The notes under the pieces: generated by a model
Told to the model about the DNA's origin: nothing
Databases searched by the model: none
What the model saw: the letters and a program-made list of their open reading frames with translations, nothing else
Assembly: GCF_026625865.1 (NCBI RefSeq)
Contig: NZ_CP113067.1
Location: 620,001-684,000, forward strand
Length of the DNA: 64,000 nt
Origin: Microbacterium sp. SL75
GTDB lineage: Bacteria; Actinomycetota; Actinomycetes; Actinomycetales; Microbacteriaceae
Reading direction: 5' to 3'
Made by a program: the position numbers and the translations under genes
In this document: in pieces, positions 25,693 through 33,218 of the stretch
How positions within the stretch are numbered: the first letter of the stretch is position 1
How the letters are laid out: every line of letters begins with the position of its first letter

Positions 25693-26256
25693 ATGAGCCT
25701 CGAACGGTGCCGACCGGATGACGTCGGAGCGTTGACGCACTTCCTCGGGGGCGTCGATCTCACCCTGAGCGGTCTCGATGCGGCGGGCGTCCGCCTGTGG
25801 GTCGAGCGCGACCCCGCCGGCGCCGTGGTCGGCAGCACCGGGTACGAGCTGAGCGGCGACGGCCGTCACGCCCTCATCCGCAGCGTGGCGGTCATCCCGG
25901 AAGGGCGTTCTCGGGGGCGCGGCACCGGCCTGGCACGCTTCGCTCTCGCGCGGGCCGCCGAGGAGGGGGCTTCGCGCGCATGGTTGTTCAGCCGTCGTTC
26001 GGGGCCCTTCTGGCAGAGCGTGGGATTTCACCCCGCCGATCGTGACGATTTGGCCGCGGTGCTGGCTGACACCCATCAGGTGCGCTTGTTCCGGAGCACG
26101 GGCCAGCTCGAGCGCGAGATGGCCTGGTCGCGCCCGCTGGCCCTGGGCGAGTTCGACGGCACTTCTCAAAACGGAGCTGGCTCGTCGTCGGGCGGCGAGG
26201 GATCGTCGGGCAGAAATCGCACGGCGGGCGCGTACGGCAGCGGTTCGTCCGCGTAG
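25693..26256 (+). CDS. GNAT-family N-acetyltransferase with ArsN2-like features
   Basis: A 187-aa acetyltransferase. The core contains GSTGYELSGDGRHALIRSVAVIPEGRSRGRGTGLARFALA, ending in the acetyl-CoA loop RGRGTG, and then ASRAWLFSRRSGPFWQSVGFHPADR, which resembles ArsN2-type arsenic-resistance acetyltransferases; that assignment is tentative. The family fold ends near residue 155. The remaining Ser/Gly-rich tail of about 30 residues overlaps the end of the convergent HNH gene by 91 bases and looks like a read-through extension. The ATG at 25693 was chosen over a TTG 12 bases upstream. Confidence 0.75.
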   Translation: MSLERCRPDDVGALTHFLGGVDLTLSGLDAAGVRLWVERDPAGAVVGSTGYELSGDGRHALIRSVAVIPEGRSRGRGTGLARFALARAAEEGASRAWLFSRRSGPFWQSVGFHPADRDDLAAVLADTHQVRLFRSTGQLEREMAWSRPLALGEFDGTSQNGAGSSSGGEGSSGRNRTAGAYGSGSSA

Positions 26257-27590
26257 ACACGACCGGACGGAGAGGTCCATTCCAGGATCCCGCCCGCTCT
26301 CTGCGACACCTTCCAGCGGGTGAATTGCTTCTGCGAGTGATGCCGTTGGCAGAGGTGGGCGAGGTTGTCGACGCGAGTGGTTCCCCCCGACGCCCAATCG
26401 ATGGTGTGATCGACCTCGCACCGCGCGGCGGGGACGGCGCAACCGGGCCACCGGCAGCGCCGGTCGCGGGCGCGGAGGTGGCGGTCGATTGCCGAAGACC
26501 GCTGGTACGTGTCGGTGAAGAGCACGCATCCCGAGATCGGGTGGGTGATGACACGGTCCCACGGAACGGTCGTGGATGCGGCGAGGCTGCGGGCGGTCTC
26601 GGCATCGATGGGACCGTGACCGACGAGTTCCGCGGGGTCGAGGCTTTCCTCTTCGGGCCGCAGCATCGACAGGGCCGGCACGACGACCTGCACGCGGGCG
26701 CGGATTGCGCCGAGTACACCGGGGCCGTCCCCGGAGCGCGTGGGGTCGGCAACCGGAGCGGCGGCGAGGAGCAGATCGGCCAGGATGTCGGCGCGCAGCT
26801 GATCGGTCGTGCGTTCGTCGAGAGCGGATGCCGCGGCGGCGGGCCCGGAGGACGGCACGGCGGTCGCATCTGCGGCCGACCCGGCGGGCAGCCCGGCCGC
26901 CGCCGCGCCGCTCATACCCCGCAGCCCGCCGCTTTCTCGCGCGTCGATCAGAGCGCGACTCTGCAGCGTCAGCCGGTCGTAGATCCCCACCGCGAGCACG
27001 GTAGGAAGGGTCGCGATGAGGTCGGACATGCCGTCCACACCCGGCACCACGCGGACGCACCTTGTCTCGCGGCCCCGCTGGTGCCGCTCGGTCAGCGTCG
27101 TCGGGTTGAGCTTCTCGGCGAGCGCGGCCAACCGCGAGCGCAACCGCCCGGGGCTGAGCTCGGCGGCGAGCCTCGCGGCGAGCGCGTCGAACTCCGGCAC
27201 ACGATCTTCGGGGAGGGCGGCTCCGGCATCCGTCACGACACGCACATGGGCTCGGGTGAGCGCACCAGCCTCCCAGGCGTCGACGACCGTCGGGTAGTCG
27301 TCGACGAGCTGCAGCGCTCGACCGATGTGCGTCTGCACCGTCCGGTCGGAGAGGTGCTTCATCGCGGCCACCTCCGACGCGATCTCTCTCATCGCCATGT
27401 CGGACGCCCGCACCGACGCCCTTTGCTCGGCGGCGCGCGTCAGACCGTATTGACCGAGAGCGGCATATGCCCGCGTGCGCCGAGCCTCGGCCGCGGCGAG
27501 GGCGGCATCGGCAGCGAGGGCCTCGGCCACGAGTGCCTCGCGCACGCCCGAACCCGCGGATTCGGCGGGATCGGGCGTCGGCGAGTGCAT
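26166..27590 (-). CDS. HNH endonuclease signature motif-containing protein (DUF222, 13E12 type)
   Basis: A 474-aa protein of the DUF222-HNH family that is multicopy in actinobacterial genomes. The N-terminal 300 residues are the helical DUF222 region (MKHLSDRTVQTHIGRALQLVDDYP). The C-terminal HNH domain is intact: RDRRCRWPGCAVPAARCEVDHTIDW with the zinc Cys pair and catalytic DH, then LAHLCQRHHSQK. The usual Pro/Phe ending (DDEPAPF) is present. Biological role unknown; mobile-element or self-splicing origins have been proposed for the family. The ATG is six bases after TAGCAT. Confidence 0.85.
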   Translation of the reverse strand: MHSPTPDPAESAGSGVREALVAEALAADAALAAAEARRTRAYAALGQYGLTRAAEQRASVRASDMAMREIASEVAAMKHLSDRTVQTHIGRALQLVDDYPTVVDAWEAGALTRAHVRVVTDAGAALPEDRVPEFDALAARLAAELSPGRLRSRLAALAEKLNPTTLTERHQRGRETRCVRVVPGVDGMSDLIATLPTVLAVGIYDRLTLQSRALIDARESGGLRGMSGAAAAGLPAGSAADATAVPSSGPAAAASALDERTTDQLRADILADLLLAAAPVADPTRSGDGPGVLGAIRARVQVVVPALSMLRPEEESLDPAELVGHGPIDAETARSLAASTTVPWDRVITHPISGCVLFTDTYQRSSAIDRHLRARDRRCRWPGCAVPAARCEVDHTIDWASGGTTRVDNLAHLCQRHHSQKQFTRWKVSQRAGGILEWTSPSGRVYADEPLPYAPAVRFLPDDPSPPDDEPAPF

Positions 27591-27738
27591 GTGTGCATGC
27601 TAGCGAGCACCTCCGACATCCTCTGAGCCGGAAGGGGCTTTGTGGGGAGGGATCGCGAGACGCCGCAGCTGGGGAGGAAGGAGCCCCTACGAACGCGACC
27701 TATGAAAGAGAAATGAACGCCGACGAACCGCTTCCACC

Positions 27739-27861
27739 CCGTTACCTCACCGTTATAGAGTGCTCGCACGGTAGTTGTTTTGCTGTGGCGACTACCGACA
27801 TGTGATTGCAGGACACTCTGGTGCAGGAAAGGGCCGGTCGGGAATCTCCCGACCGGCCCTT
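27739..27861 (+). ncRNA. small RNA-like element, copy 1
   Basis: A promoter-like TATAGA (27754-27759) is followed by a predicted transcript from about 27765. Hairpin 1 pairs 27769-27776 with 27790-27797 (8 bp) around the 13-base loop GTTTTGCTGTGGC. Hairpin 2 pairs 27829-27843 with 27847-27861 (15 bp, ATC loop) as a strong terminator. Bases 27739-27827 match 28592-28681 with four substitutions and one indel. Two adjacent substitutions in hairpin 1 (GA against AG) keep both base pairs, and a C-G pair in the terminator is T-G in the other copy. This is the behaviour of a selected RNA. It ends 57 bases before the phosphatase start; an attenuator is the alternative. Not matched to a known RNA family by me. 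Confidence 0.65.
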
Positions 27862-27918
27862 CGTCCGTTCCTCGCCGTCGGATGCCCCCTGCGGACGCCC
27901 ACGAGGCAGGATGAAGAC

Positions 27919-28539
27919 GTGAAGGACGACGATCTGACCGAACCCGACGGGCGCCTCGTGCTCGTCCGCCACGGCGAAACCGAGTGGAGCCGCACCGGCA
28001 AGCACACCGGCCTCACCGACATCCCCCTCACCGAGACGGGCGCCTACAAGGCCGAGCTGGCGGGCACCCTCCTGGCGACCCGCCGTTACGACCTCGTGCT
28101 CACGAGCCCCCTGCAGCGCGCCGTCGAGACCGCCCGTCGTGCGGGCTACCCCGACGCGCAGCCGGAGCCGCGCCTCGTCGAGTGGGATTACGGCGCGTAC
28201 GAGGGACTGACCACGCCGGAGATCGTCGAGCAGCTGGGCCGCCCGTGGACGATCTGGCAGGCGGGCGCCCCCGCCGGCGCCACCCCGGGCGAGACGGTGG
28301 AACAGGTCACGGCTCGCGCCGAATCCCTCCTCGACGACCTGCGCCCGCGCGTGCGCGCGGGAGAACAGGTGCTGGTGTTCTCGCACGCGCACTTCCTCCG
28401 CGCCCTCGCCGGCACATGGCTGGGCCTGACGGCCGCGGGCGGCCGGTATTTCGTGCTGGGAACCTCCGCCGTCAGTGAGCTCGGTTTCGAGCACGGCTCC
28501 GAGGTCATCACGCAGTGGAATCACGTGCGCGGCCGCTGA
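27919..28539 (+). CDS. histidine phosphatase family protein
   Basis: A 206-aa cytosolic phosphatase of the phosphoglycerate-mutase-like superfamily. The catalytic RHGETEW motif is at residues 17-23, TSPLQRAVETARRAG supplies the second conserved Arg, and the late SHAHFLRAL has the second His. Relatives include acid sugar phosphatases and cofactor-independent mutase-like enzymes; the substrate is unknown. CAGGAT lies six bases before the GTG, giving it its own leaderless promoter, separate from the small RNA upstream. It is enclosed by the two copies of that RNA. Confidence 0.9.
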   Translation: MKDDDLTEPDGRLVLVRHGETEWSRTGKHTGLTDIPLTETGAYKAELAGTLLATRRYDLVLTSPLQRAVETARRAGYPDAQPEPRLVEWDYGAYEGLTTPEIVEQLGRPWTIWQAGAPAGATPGETVEQVTARAESLLDDLRPRVRAGEQVLVFSHAHFLRALAGTWLGLTAAGGRYFVLGTSAVSELGFEHGSEVITQWNHVRGR

Positions 28540-28591
28540 GGTCGGACCGCTCGAAAGTGATCACGAAAATATAACGACACCCTCTTCCCCT

Positions 28592-28718
28592 CCGTTACCT
28601 CACCGTTATAGAGTGCATGCACGGTAGTTGTTTTGCTGTGGCAGCTACCGACATGTGATTGCAGGACACTCTTGGTGCAGGGACAAGGGTCGGTCGGAAG
28701 CCTCTCCGACCGGCCCTT
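28592..28718 (+). ncRNA. small RNA-like element, copy 2
   Basis: Second copy of the element at 27739, 853 bases downstream. TATAGA (28607-28612) serves as -10 box with a CTTCC block 17 bases upstream in both copies. Hairpin 1 pairs 28622-28629 with 28643-28650 around the identical loop GTTTTGCTGTGGC. The terminator pairs 28685-28698 with 28705-28718 (14 bp, one T-G pair) and is followed by ACTCTTG. The 27-base stretch from CTACCG to ACACTCT is also unchanged between copies. It ends 54 bases before the MarR gene, which has its own -10 hexamer. Confidence 0.65.
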
Positions 28719-28772
28719 ACTCTTGCTCGGCACGCGCGGCGAACGGGTCGCCGACGGCCCTACGCTGAACGT

Positions 28773-29204
28773 ATGACCGATCGCCGTCTCGCCGTGCAGG
28801 CCTGGGAGAGCCTCTTTCGCGCTCAGCACGAAGTCTTCGAAGACATCCGGTCGGATTTCGACAGCACCGAACTGACCCAGGCCGAGTACGACGTGCTCCT
28901 CACCGTCACGCGGGCGCCCCGCATGACGGCGCGTTTGCGCGACGTGACCGGCAACATGCTCATCAGCCAGCCCAGCGTCTCGCGCCTGGTCGAGCGCATG
29001 GTGTCACGGGGTCTGCTGACCAAGTGCGCCGACCCCGAGGACGGCCGCGGATCCCTGGTCACCGCCACCGAGGACGGGGCCGTCGCCTTCCGCCGCCTCG
29101 CCGCGGCGCACGGTCGGTCGATCGCCGAGCGCATGGCCCGCCTCGACAACGACGAGCTCGCTCAGCTGCACACCCTCACCGCGAAGCTGCGCGGGCGAGA
29201 CTGA
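28773..29204 (+). CDS. MarR-family transcriptional regulator
   Basis: A 143-aa winged-helix repressor. The pattern is typical: LTQAEYDVLLTVTRAP (helices 2-3), the recognition helix MLISQPSVSRLVERMVSRGLL, and the wing CADPEDGRGSLVTATEDGA. The effector is unknown. TACGCT lies exactly six bases before the ATG, indicating a leaderless mRNA starting after the second small RNA. The convergent serine dehydratase gene ends 15 bases away. Confidence 0.9.
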   Translation: MTDRRLAVQAWESLFRAQHEVFEDIRSDFDSTELTQAEYDVLLTVTRAPRMTARLRDVTGNMLISQPSVSRLVERMVSRGLLTKCADPEDGRGSLVTATEDGAVAFRRLAAAHGRSIAERMARLDNDELAQLHTLTAKLRGRD

Positions 29205-29219
29205 CCCCGAGCCGGCGCC

Positions 29220-30716
29220 TCAGCACTCGATGACGTTCACCGCCAGGCCGCCCTCGCTGGTCTCCTTGTACTTCGTCGACATGTCGATACCGGTCTGACG
29301 CATCGTCTCGACCACGGCATCCAGCGACACATAGTGCGACCCGTCGCCCCGCAGCGCGAGCCGCGCCGCCGTCACGGCCGTGGATGCGGCGATCGCGTTG
29401 CGCTCGATGCAGGGGATCTGCACGAGGCCGCCCACCGGGTCGCACGTGAGCCCGAGGTGATGCTCCATCGCGATCTCGGCGGCGTTCTCGATCTGCCGGT
29501 TCGTCCCGCCCATCACCGCGGTGAGGCCCCCGGCGGCCATCGCGCACGCCGAGCCGACCTCCGCCTGGCACCCGCCCTCGGCGCCGGAGATCGACGCGTT
29601 GGCCTTGAAGAGCGACCCCAGCGCCGTCGCGGTGAGGAGGAACCGGCGGATACCGCGTCGGCGGTTGGCCTCGGCCACGTCACCGTCGTCCCATCCCGCC
29701 ACTTCGCCGCGCGTCACCGCGTGCCCGTCGTAGCCGAGCAGCGCACTGCCCACGAGCTCGCCGTAGGGCGTGACCGCGTTGCCGGCACCGAGACCCGAGT
29801 CGGCCAAGAACCGCCACCAGTACATCGCCACCGCGGGCAGAATCCCCGCGGCACCGTTGGTGGGGGCCGTGACGACGCGCCCACCGGCCGCGTTCTCCTC
29901 GTTGACCGCGAGCGCGAAAGCGCCCAGCCACTCCCCCGGAAGCTCTCGGTGCCCCTCGGCCTCGATGGCATCAAGCTGGCCCCGGATGACCGCGGCTCGC
30001 CTTTTCACCTTCAGGATGCCGGGCAGCACACCATCGTTCTCGAGCCCGGCGTTCACGCACGCCGCCATGGCATCCCAGATGCGATCCAACCCGGCCGCGA
30101 TCTCCTCGTCGGAGCGGAGCGCGGCTTCGTTCAGGCGTGCCGCCTCGGCGATCGTGATGCCGCGCTCGTCGCACAGTTCGATGAGGGTCGCCGCGTCGTC
30201 GAAGTCGAGCGGCACCGGTGTCGCGGCCACGCGCGCGGGCTCGCCCTCGCGACGGATGAAGCCGCCGCCGATCGAGTAGAACGTGTCCTCCGAAACGACG
30301 GCGCCGTCCCCGTCGCGCGCGACGAGCGTCATCGCGTTCGGGTGGCCGGGCAGTCGGGTGCGCGGCTCGAGGGCGATGTCGGTCTTGCCGAACGGGATCT
30401 CGTGCCGGCCCGAGAGCGCCAGACTCTGCCCCTCGGGCCAGTCCGACCACGCCCGCCGGACGGCATCCGGATCGACGGTCTCGGGGTCCAGCCCCTGCAG
30501 GCCCGCGACGACCGCGTCGGGGGTGCCGTGGCCGATGCCGGTCGCTCCGAGCGAGCCGTACAGCGCGCACGAGACGGATGCCACCCGCTCGAGGACGCCG
30601 GCATCCTCGAGTCTCGCGACGAAATGGAGGGCGGCCTTCATGGGGCCGACGGTGTGGGAGCTCGAGGGTCCGATCCCGATGGAGAACAGCTCGAACGCGG
30701 AGGTGTATGCGCTCAT
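29220..30716 (-). CDS. sdaA: L-serine ammonia-lyase, iron-sulfur-dependent, single-chain
   Basis: Deaminates L-serine to pyruvate and ammonia using a [4Fe-4S] cluster. The 498-aa protein carries both halves in one chain. The beta part starts SAFELFSIGIGPSSSHTVGPMKAA; the alpha part has VVTAPTNGAAGILPA, SISGAEGGCQAEVGSACAMAAGG and LTCDPVGGLVQIPCIERNA, which supply the cluster Cys residues. The C-terminal tail ends in Cys (NVIEC), as in the E. coli enzyme, where it occupies the active site. The ATG is six bases after TACGCT. Monocistronic. Confidence 0.95.
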   Translation of the reverse strand: MSAYTSAFELFSIGIGPSSSHTVGPMKAALHFVARLEDAGVLERVASVSCALYGSLGATGIGHGTPDAVVAGLQGLDPETVDPDAVRRAWSDWPEGQSLALSGRHEIPFGKTDIALEPRTRLPGHPNAMTLVARDGDGAVVSEDTFYSIGGGFIRREGEPARVAATPVPLDFDDAATLIELCDERGITIAEAARLNEAALRSDEEIAAGLDRIWDAMAACVNAGLENDGVLPGILKVKRRAAVIRGQLDAIEAEGHRELPGEWLGAFALAVNEENAAGGRVVTAPTNGAAGILPAVAMYWWRFLADSGLGAGNAVTPYGELVGSALLGYDGHAVTRGEVAGWDDGDVAEANRRRGIRRFLLTATALGSLFKANASISGAEGGCQAEVGSACAMAAGGLTAVMGGTNRQIENAAEIAMEHHLGLTCDPVGGLVQIPCIERNAIAASTAVTAARLALRGDGSHYVSLDAVVETMRQTGIDMSTKYKETSEGGLAVNVIEC

Positions 30717-30866
30717 GCGGCCAGCGTACGTCGCGCCCCGTCGCGACACCTGCTCGTCACCACTGCGCCACGCCCGGGATGCACGCCGTTCCGGGCCGAT
30801 TAGACGTCTCCGATGGGTCCGGCTATGCTGGACCACGGCCTGCGCGCCGTTTCGCGCGGAGGCCCT

Positions 30867-30939
30867 GCGCCCGTAGCTCAATGGATAGAGCATCTGACTA
30901 CGGATCAGAAGGTTAGGGGTTCGAGTCCCTTCGGGCGCA
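30867..30939 (+). tRNA. tRNA-Arg (anticodon ACG)
   Basis: A full cloverleaf of 73 bases: acceptor GCGCCCG/CGGGCGC, D-arm GCTC/GAGC, anticodon stem TCTGA/TCAGA with loop CTACGGA, and T-arm AGGGG-TTCGAGT-CCCTT. The anticodon ACG, with A34 presumably deaminated to inosine, reads CGU/CGC/CGA. The 3' CCA is not encoded (ACAC follows). A strong terminator lies 24 bases downstream. Confidence 0.97.
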
Positions 30940-30962
30940 CACTGTGTTGAGACAGTAAGAGA

Positions 30963-30997
30963 AGCCCCGGCGTGAAAAGATTCCGCCGGGGCTTTTT
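30963..30997 (+). terminator. intrinsic terminator of tRNA-Arg
   Basis: AGCCCCGGCG and CGCCGGGGCT form a perfect 10-bp stem with an 11-base loop (TGAAAAGATTC), followed by a run of five T at 30993-30997. It is the most canonical terminator in the window, and the flanking AGAGA/TCTCT could also make it work for the opposite strand. Confidence 0.92.
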
Positions 30998-31037
30998 CTC
31001 TGCCCGGATGCCGACAACCCAGCCGGTCCGCGGGACC

Positions 31038-31247
31038 TCAGGCCGAGGCCGCCTCCTCCGCATGGGCCGCATCCATCGCGGTCGAGTGCAGCTGAAGGAT
31101 CGCGACGGCCTCGTGGAGGGAACCGAGCGGCGTCTCGATCTCGTCGTAGTGGTGCACGAAGCCGTTCGCGTCGCGTGCACTCACCGCGACCAGGGCGTAC
31201 CCCGGCCGAGCGACGCGCTTCGCGCGTCCCAATCGTCGTCGTGCCAT
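31038..31247 (-). CDS. hypothetical small protein
   Basis: A 69-aa protein with a basic N-terminus (ARRRLGRAKRVARPG) and then a likely folded part YALVAVSARDANGFVHHYDEIETPLGSLHEAVAI, which looks like a small alpha/beta unit. A GGAAGG ribosome-binding site precedes the ATG. No family recognised. It may form a unit with the 212-aa gene on the same strand, 54 bases away. Confidence 0.5.
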   Translation of the reverse strand: MARRRLGRAKRVARPGYALVAVSARDANGFVHHYDEIETPLGSLHEAVAILQLHSTAMDAAHAEEAASA

Positions 31248-31301
31248 GGCATCCGCCTTCCGTTGGCGCCGAGGCTACCCCGGGCGCGCGCGGAACCGGG
31301 G

Positions 31302-31940
31302 TCAGCGCGCGGCGGACTTCTTCTTCTTGCCGCCCTTGTGCGTCTCGGGCTCGGGTGAATCTTTCGTCGCCCCCGCCTCGTCGGCAGCAGCCCGGTCCTT
31401 CGCTCGACGTTTCGCCTGCGAGGCGAGACGCGCGAGGTCGACCATGCGGAGCGCGTCCATGCGCGCCTTGCGCATTCGGGCGTAATCCGGATCGGCGTCC
31501 GCGGTCATGCCCTCGACGTCGAGACGCTGGCTGAGGTTCGCCTCGACGTCGCCCCACGCCGCGATACGGGCGTCGGCGACCAGGACCTTGACCCGCTCGG
31601 GATCGTCGGCGAGGGCGCGCAGCTCCTTGGCGACACCGCGGGACTGCTTGGCACGACGACGCAGGTTGCGCGTGTCACGGTCGCGGTAATCGTGGGTGCC
31701 CGACGAATCCGAGAACCGGCCCCACGCGCGCTTGCGCTGATGGGTGACCCGCTCCGCCGCCTGGTCCTGCTCGTCGGCGAGGGAGCGCAGCGTCTCGCGG
31801 GCCAGCTCGGCGAAGACCTCGCCGTCGAAGTGGCCCCCGCGGGCGATGGTGTCGACGAGGATCCGGTTGCGCACGGCGAGCCGCGCCGCGGCTGTCGCGA
31901 TCGACAGCCCCTCGGCGATGGCCTCCTTCGTGCGCCCCAC
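31302..31940 (-). CDS. conserved actinobacterial hypothetical protein, helical and basic at the C-terminus
   Basis: A 212-aa protein of unknown function. Residues 1-60 form an alpha-helical region (AEGLSIATAAARLAVRNRILVDTIARGGHFDG); the middle is highly charged (HQRKRAWGRFSDSSGTHDYRDRDTRNLRRRAK); the C-terminus is a Lys/Arg-rich disordered tail ending KKKKSAAR, suggesting nucleic-acid or ribosome association. No membrane segment. GTG start with GGGGAGGT upstream. Confidence 0.6.
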   Translation of the reverse strand: MGRTKEAIAEGLSIATAAARLAVRNRILVDTIARGGHFDGEVFAELARETLRSLADEQDQAAERVTHQRKRAWGRFSDSSGTHDYRDRDTRNLRRRAKQSRGVAKELRALADDPERVKVLVADARIAAWGDVEANLSQRLDVEGMTADADPDYARMRKARMDALRMVDLARLASQAKRRAKDRAAADEAGATKDSPEPETHKGGKKKKSAAR

Positions 31941-32228
31941 GTGACCTCCCCGTCCAGGCTATCGTCCGGGGCGCACCGATCGCTCAGGTGAGCTTCGCCT
32001 CTAAGTGAACAACGACCCGAATGCAATCCCCTCCATCCGCGCGGCGGGACTGCCTATGGTCGGTTTTGTTGCGGAGGGCCTCGGAGAGTACTCGGGGGCC
32101 TTCTGTCATTTCCGGATGCATACAGGAAACACCCAGGTGTGCGCAAAGCCCAATCCGAATCGAGCGTTGTCTCCGAAGATGTGATGAGGCGGCCGGACGG
32201 TCGCTGCCAACACTCTGGGAGGTTCATC
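31941..32228. other. intergenic region before the DUF4383 gene
   Basis: These 288 bases contain no convincing ORF. The composition is less GC-rich than the genes around it (TCGGTTTTGTTGCGG, GGATGCATACAGGAAAC), consistent with a promoter region. GGGAGG at 32217-32222 is the ribosome-binding site of the DUF4383 gene. Confidence 0.4.
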
Positions 32229-32639
32229 ATGAGCTCATCACCCAACCGTCTCGTGGCCACCGTCTTCGGCGCTGTCTACCTGCTCGTCGGTCTGCTCGGC
32301 TTCGCCGTCACCGGCGGGGTCGGTTTCATCGCCACACAGGGCGGACTGCTCCTCGGCATCTTCGAGGTCAACCCGCTCCACAACATCGCCCACCTCCTGA
32401 TCGGTGCCGCACTGCTGGTCGCCGGTCTCGCCAACGCTCGCGCAGCGAAGGGCGTCAACACGACCGTCGGCGCCGTCTACCTGCTCCTCGGCATCGTGGG
32501 CTTCTTCCTCGTGGGCACCGCCGCGAACATCCTCGCGCTGAACGTGCCCGACCACTTCCTCCACCTCGCCAGCGCCGTCGTGCTGCTGGGTGTCGGCCTC
32601 GGCACCGAGCGCAACGTCCCGCGTACCGCGGCGGTCTGA
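32229..32639 (+). CDS. DUF4383 domain-containing membrane protein
   Basis: A 136-aa integral membrane protein with four predicted helices. It matches the DUF4383 pattern: NRLVATVFGAVYLLVGLLGF, then FEVNPLHNIAHLLIGAALLV with the conserved N-x-x-H-N-x-x-H motif, and a final NVPDHFLHLASAVVLLGVG. The family is common in actinobacteria and often stress- or envelope-associated, but its function is unproven. The next gene starts two bases after the stop, so the two are cotranscribed. Confidence 0.85.
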   Translation: MSSSPNRLVATVFGAVYLLVGLLGFAVTGGVGFIATQGGLLLGIFEVNPLHNIAHLLIGAALLVAGLANARAAKGVNTTVGAVYLLLGIVGFFLVGTAANILALNVPDHFLHLASAVVLLGVGLGTERNVPRTAAV

Positions 32640-32641
32640 GC

Positions 32642-33172
32642 ATGACTGCTGCGACCTTCGTGAGGTCGTGGCCCTCCGTATCCGCGTGGGGGGCCGGTCT
32701 CATCACCGCCGCCCTCGGCGCGGGTGCCATCATCCGTCCCGATTCCGGGGCCGTCGCAAGCGGCCTCGGGATCGGGATGGTGGTCCTCGGTCTGGCCTGC
32801 CTCGCGTGGGGAGCGGCCACGCTGTCGACGGGCCGTCTCGTCGTCCCCCGCATCACGTTGGCGGGAGCGCTCGTCGCCCTCGCCCTCACGGCGGGCCTGA
32901 TGTTCGCAGCTCCCGCTCACACGAGCATCCTCGGCGTCACGGCTGCGTGCGCCCTGCTCGTCGTCGTGGGTGCCACCGCGGCCGTTCATCTTCGCCGAGT
33001 GAGCCGCGGTCCGAATCCGACGCGCACCGCCCAGCCGATGAGCGTCGTCGGACTGCTCGTCGCCGCTGCGGTCATCGCCGTGGTCGTCACCCCCGCTCTC
33101 GGGGCCACGCAGAACGCCGTCCTCCTGCGCGACGACGGCACCGTTCCCGTCATCTCGCACGAGGGACACTGA
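32642..33172 (+). CDS. membrane protein of unknown function
   Basis: A 176-aa protein with about five hydrophobic helices (near residues 10-28, 34-53, 62-82, 85-106 and 123-145) and a short exposed C-terminal tail ending TVPVISHEGH. The two His and the acidic residue in the tail could bind a metal, but this is speculative. It follows the DUF4383 gene by two bases and is therefore probably part of the same membrane system. Confidence 0.6.
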   Translation: MTAATFVRSWPSVSAWGAGLITAALGAGAIIRPDSGAVASGLGIGMVVLGLACLAWGAATLSTGRLVVPRITLAGALVALALTAGLMFAAPAHTSILGVTAACALLVVVGATAAVHLRRVSRGPNPTRTAQPMSVVGLLVAAAVIAVVVTPALGATQNAVLLRDDGTVPVISHEGH

Positions 33173-33218
33173 TCCCTCTCACGGAGCCCACCCGCTCAGA
33201 CGGTGGCACGCTGGAAGG

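Noticed and set aside
27739..28718. Transposon or CRISPR explanation for the repeated sequence
   Set aside because: Only two copies, no terminal inverted repeats, no target duplication and no transposase or cas gene nearby. Conserved promoter, hairpins and terminator fit RNA genes better.
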